Below are positions 61,970 through 64,000 of a stretch of DNA of 64,000 nucleotides, piece by piece. The DNA is from Bradyrhizobium sp. CCBAU 53421 (GTDB lineage Bacteria > Pseudomonadota > Alphaproteobacteria > Rhizobiales > Xanthobacteraceae). How positions within the stretch are numbered: position 1 is the stretch's first letter; the number at the start of each line of letters is the position of its first letter. The position numbers were made by a program, and so were the translations under genes. The DNA is taken from NCBI RefSeq assembly GCF_015291625.1, contig NZ_CP030047.1, forward strand, positions 3,162,001 to 3,226,000. The letters are read 5' to 3'. The notes under the pieces are model-generated. The model was not told the origin of the DNA. It saw only the letters and a program-made list of their open reading frames with translations, and ran no database searches.

Positions 61970-63055
61970 ATGGCTCCGCGCTCCAATTGGCCGAACGACC
62001 TGATGCTCGCCGGTGCAACGGTGTTGGCGACCCTGGCCGCTTATCGGCATGTGTCTCGATCGGAGACACCGGTCGAAGCTAGGATCGATGCCGAGCCTAC
62101 GCTAGCCGAAGCGGAGGATCGCGGGCGGCTGGCTGACACACCGCTGCAGATCCCGGCTGCGGGCTGGAAGGACATTCTGCTGCGCACCTATCAGCAGATC
62201 GACGAGGACCGGCTGCTGGCAACCGCCGCCGGCGTCGTGTTCTACGGCCTGCTGGCGATCTTTCCAGCCATCACTGCACTGGTTTCGAGCTACGGCCTGT
62301 TCGCCGATCCGTCCACGATATCATCCAATCTGCAAAGCCTGGCACTGATGCTGCCGGAAGGCTCGTTTGCCGTCGTCCAGGACCAGATCGGCCGGGTGCT
62401 GGCGAAGGGCACCTCGTCACTGGGACTGACCTTTGCCGTCGGTCTGCTGATTGCGATCTGGAGCGCCAATGCCGGCATGAAGGCGATCTTCGATGCGCTC
62501 AACGTCGTCTATGAGGAGAAGGAAAAGCGCGGCTTCGTCAAGCTCAACCTGATGTCGCTCGCTTTCACAATCGCAGCCCTCATTTCGATCATGCTGATGG
62601 TGGGCGCGGTCGTCGTTGTTCCGTTCCTGCTGCAGCAGGTTGGACTGGGTACACGGGCCGAACTCATTGTCCGGTTCGGGCGGTGGCCGATCCTGTTGCT
62701 CCTGCTCCTCACTGCGCTTGCGGTGCTTTACCGCTATGGTCCCAGCCGAACCAAGCCGCGTTGGCAATGGCTCAGCGTCGGTGCCATAGCAGCAGCCACT
62801 CTGTGGCTGATCGGTTCCTCGCTGCTATCCTGGTATCTGGCGAATTTCGGCAATTACAACGCGACCTACGGCTCGCTGGGGGCCGCCATCGGCCTGATGA
62901 CCTGGATGTGGATGTCCGCCATCATCGTGCTGTGCGGAGCCGAACTGAACTCGGAGATCGAGCATCAGACCGTGATCGATTCGACGGAGGGGCGCCGCAA
63001 GCCGCTCGGAGCGCGCGGCGCGAGAATGGCGGATACGGTCGGCAAGGTATCATAG
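61970..63055 (+). CDS. YihY/BrkB-family membrane protein
   Basis: 361 residues with six predicted helices. YihY signatures: WKDILLRTYQQIDEDRLLAT, AAGVVFYGLLAIFPAITALV, IWSANAGMKAIFDALNVVYE, and YNATYGSLGAAIGLMTWMWM. The family was once called ribonuclease BN; it is now seen as a polytopic membrane protein of unknown function. The N-terminal 60 residues are polar. Confidence 0.9.
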   Translation: MAPRSNWPNDLMLAGATVLATLAAYRHVSRSETPVEARIDAEPTLAEAEDRGRLADTPLQIPAAGWKDILLRTYQQIDEDRLLATAAGVVFYGLLAIFPAITALVSSYGLFADPSTISSNLQSLALMLPEGSFAVVQDQIGRVLAKGTSSLGLTFAVGLLIAIWSANAGMKAIFDALNVVYEEKEKRGFVKLNLMSLAFTIAALISIMLMVGAVVVVPFLLQQVGLGTRAELIVRFGRWPILLLLLLTALAVLYRYGPSRTKPRWQWLSVGAIAAATLWLIGSSLLSWYLANFGNYNATYGSLGAAIGLMTWMWMSAIIVLCGAELNSEIEHQTVIDSTEGRRKPLGARGARMADTVGKVS

Positions 63056-63080
63056 CTCGATCTATGCCGCGCAAGTCACC

Positions 63081-64000
63081 TCAGTACTGCTGCACCGTCG
63101 GCCGGAAGACAATCCAGATTGCGACCGACAGCAAGCCCAGTCCGCCGAGCACCAGGAAGGCCGGGCCATAGCCGAGCCATTGCGCGACCCAGCCGCCGAG
63201 CGCAGGGCTGAGCGAAGCGCCGATGCCCTGGATCGTAATGACCGCGCCTTGCCCAAGATTGATGCGGCCGGTTCCGTTCAGCGATCGCGCCACCATTCCC
63301 GGGACCGCGACGCTTTGCAGTCCGGCTCCGACGCCGTCGAGGATTTGCACCGGCACCACGCCCCACCAGCCGGAAAGAAAGAAGGCAAGCACGCCGCGCG
63401 CCGGCAGGGCCAGAAACGACAGCAGCAGGACGATCCAGTAGTTGCGGCGCTCGGCAGCGTGCATGCCGGCGATCGACGCCAGGATCATCACCGCCTGGGC
63501 GATCACGATGGTTGTTGCGACGAAGCTCGGACCGTCGGCAAGCCCGCCGGCGACCGCAGCAAGGCCGTAGAGCGGCACGATGGCCGCATTGCCGAGATGG
63601 AACGCGGCAAGTGCAAAGGCAAGCACCAGCAGCGGCCTGTGCTTGACCAGCACCGTGAAGCCGCTGGGCTGGCTTTCCGGGTCTTCCTCCTTACCGCGGG
63701 CCGCGTGGTAGTCGATGCTGTCGGGCGCGATCATTAGGACGCAGGCGATCGTGATTGCGCCAAACAGCGCGGCGAGCAGGAATACCGCCACGTAGCCGTA
63801 GTGCCGCCGAGATAGCCGGATGCCGCCGCGCCGATCATGTTACCGGCATGGTTGAAAGCCTGGTTGCGGCCGTTCTGCCGGTTGAAGCCGCGCTGCTTGA
63901 CGATGCCGAGGGTGATGCCGGTGACCGCCGGAACGATGGCCGCACCCGCGATCGACGTCGCAACCTGGGACAAGGCCACAGCCCAGAATGTCTGCGACAG
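63081..64000 (-). pseudogene. MFS transporter, frameshifted and cut by the window end
   Basis: The C-terminal half (63081-63791) is a clean MFS transporter: AVFLLAALFGAITIACVLMI, HLGNAAIVPLYGLAAVAGGL, ILDGVGAGLQSVAVPGMVAR and GQGAVITIQGIGASLSPALG. The first half continues in another frame (NRQNGRNQAFNHAGNMIGAA, ASGYLG), with the break near 63800. The motif GRNQAFNHAGN is typical of a rhizobial MFS subfamily. Its start lies beyond the window. Substrate unknown. Confidence 0.8.

Overview
The window looks like chromosome of a Bradyrhizobium-type alphaproteobacterium (Nitrobacteraceae). The grounds are the high GC, the codon use, and many protein families that are characteristic of rhizobia: DUF6894, DUF1236, DUF3606 and DUF892 proteins, HWE histidine kinases, a ROSE RNA thermometer in front of an hsp20 gene, and EcfG-like promoters. 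No rRNA, intact tRNA, CRISPR array or complete insertion sequence is visible.

Layout. 0-8 kb: IS1182-type transposase remnant, small secreted proteins, ROSE-controlled Hsp20, a decayed SDR, a FAD oxidoreductase, a ROK-type protein, and a frameshifted ATP-dependent DNA ligase. 8-24 kb: accessory DNA packed with very small genes (zinc ribbons, one-helix membrane peptides, DUF6894, helical proteins), with a segmental duplication and remnants of an integrase, a helicase, an IS5 transposase and a tRNA 3' end. This looks like an old, eroded genomic island. 24-33 kb: UvrA paralogue, PLP-fold protein (frameshifted), glycosyltransferase, TAXI-type binding protein. 33-45 kb: decayed Ku, HWE kinase, APH-like kinase, porin and RNase Z, mixed with intact small genes, a NepR-like protein, inorganic pyrophosphatase and a DUF892 ferritin-like protein. 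45-64 kb: a better preserved stress and signalling block with response regulators, SDR, two Crp/Fnr regulators, a YdeP-like molybdopterin oxidoreductase, CheB, a CheB-CheR-PAS-HWE kinase, several membrane proteins, a YihY/BrkB protein and an MFS transporter cut by the window end.

How it may work together (inference): much of the window resembles a general-stress-response periphery. Several GGAAC-N16/17-GTT promoter-like sites precede small stress-type genes or two putative small RNAs. HWE kinases and NepR-like proteins belong to the PhyR-NepR-EcfG pathway in this group.

The most interesting unexplained signal is a recurring 5' leader found at five places (genes starting at 9528-, 9838-, 17234-, 34372- and 50897+). 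It has a CGGTG..TGAGAG block followed by GCTCCCGCC, which is complementary to the GGGAG Shine-Dalgarno just before the start codon. It looks like an undescribed cis-regulatory RNA that masks the ribosome binding site. Frameshifts are unusually common, including in otherwise healthy genes, so base-calling errors should be considered beside true decay.
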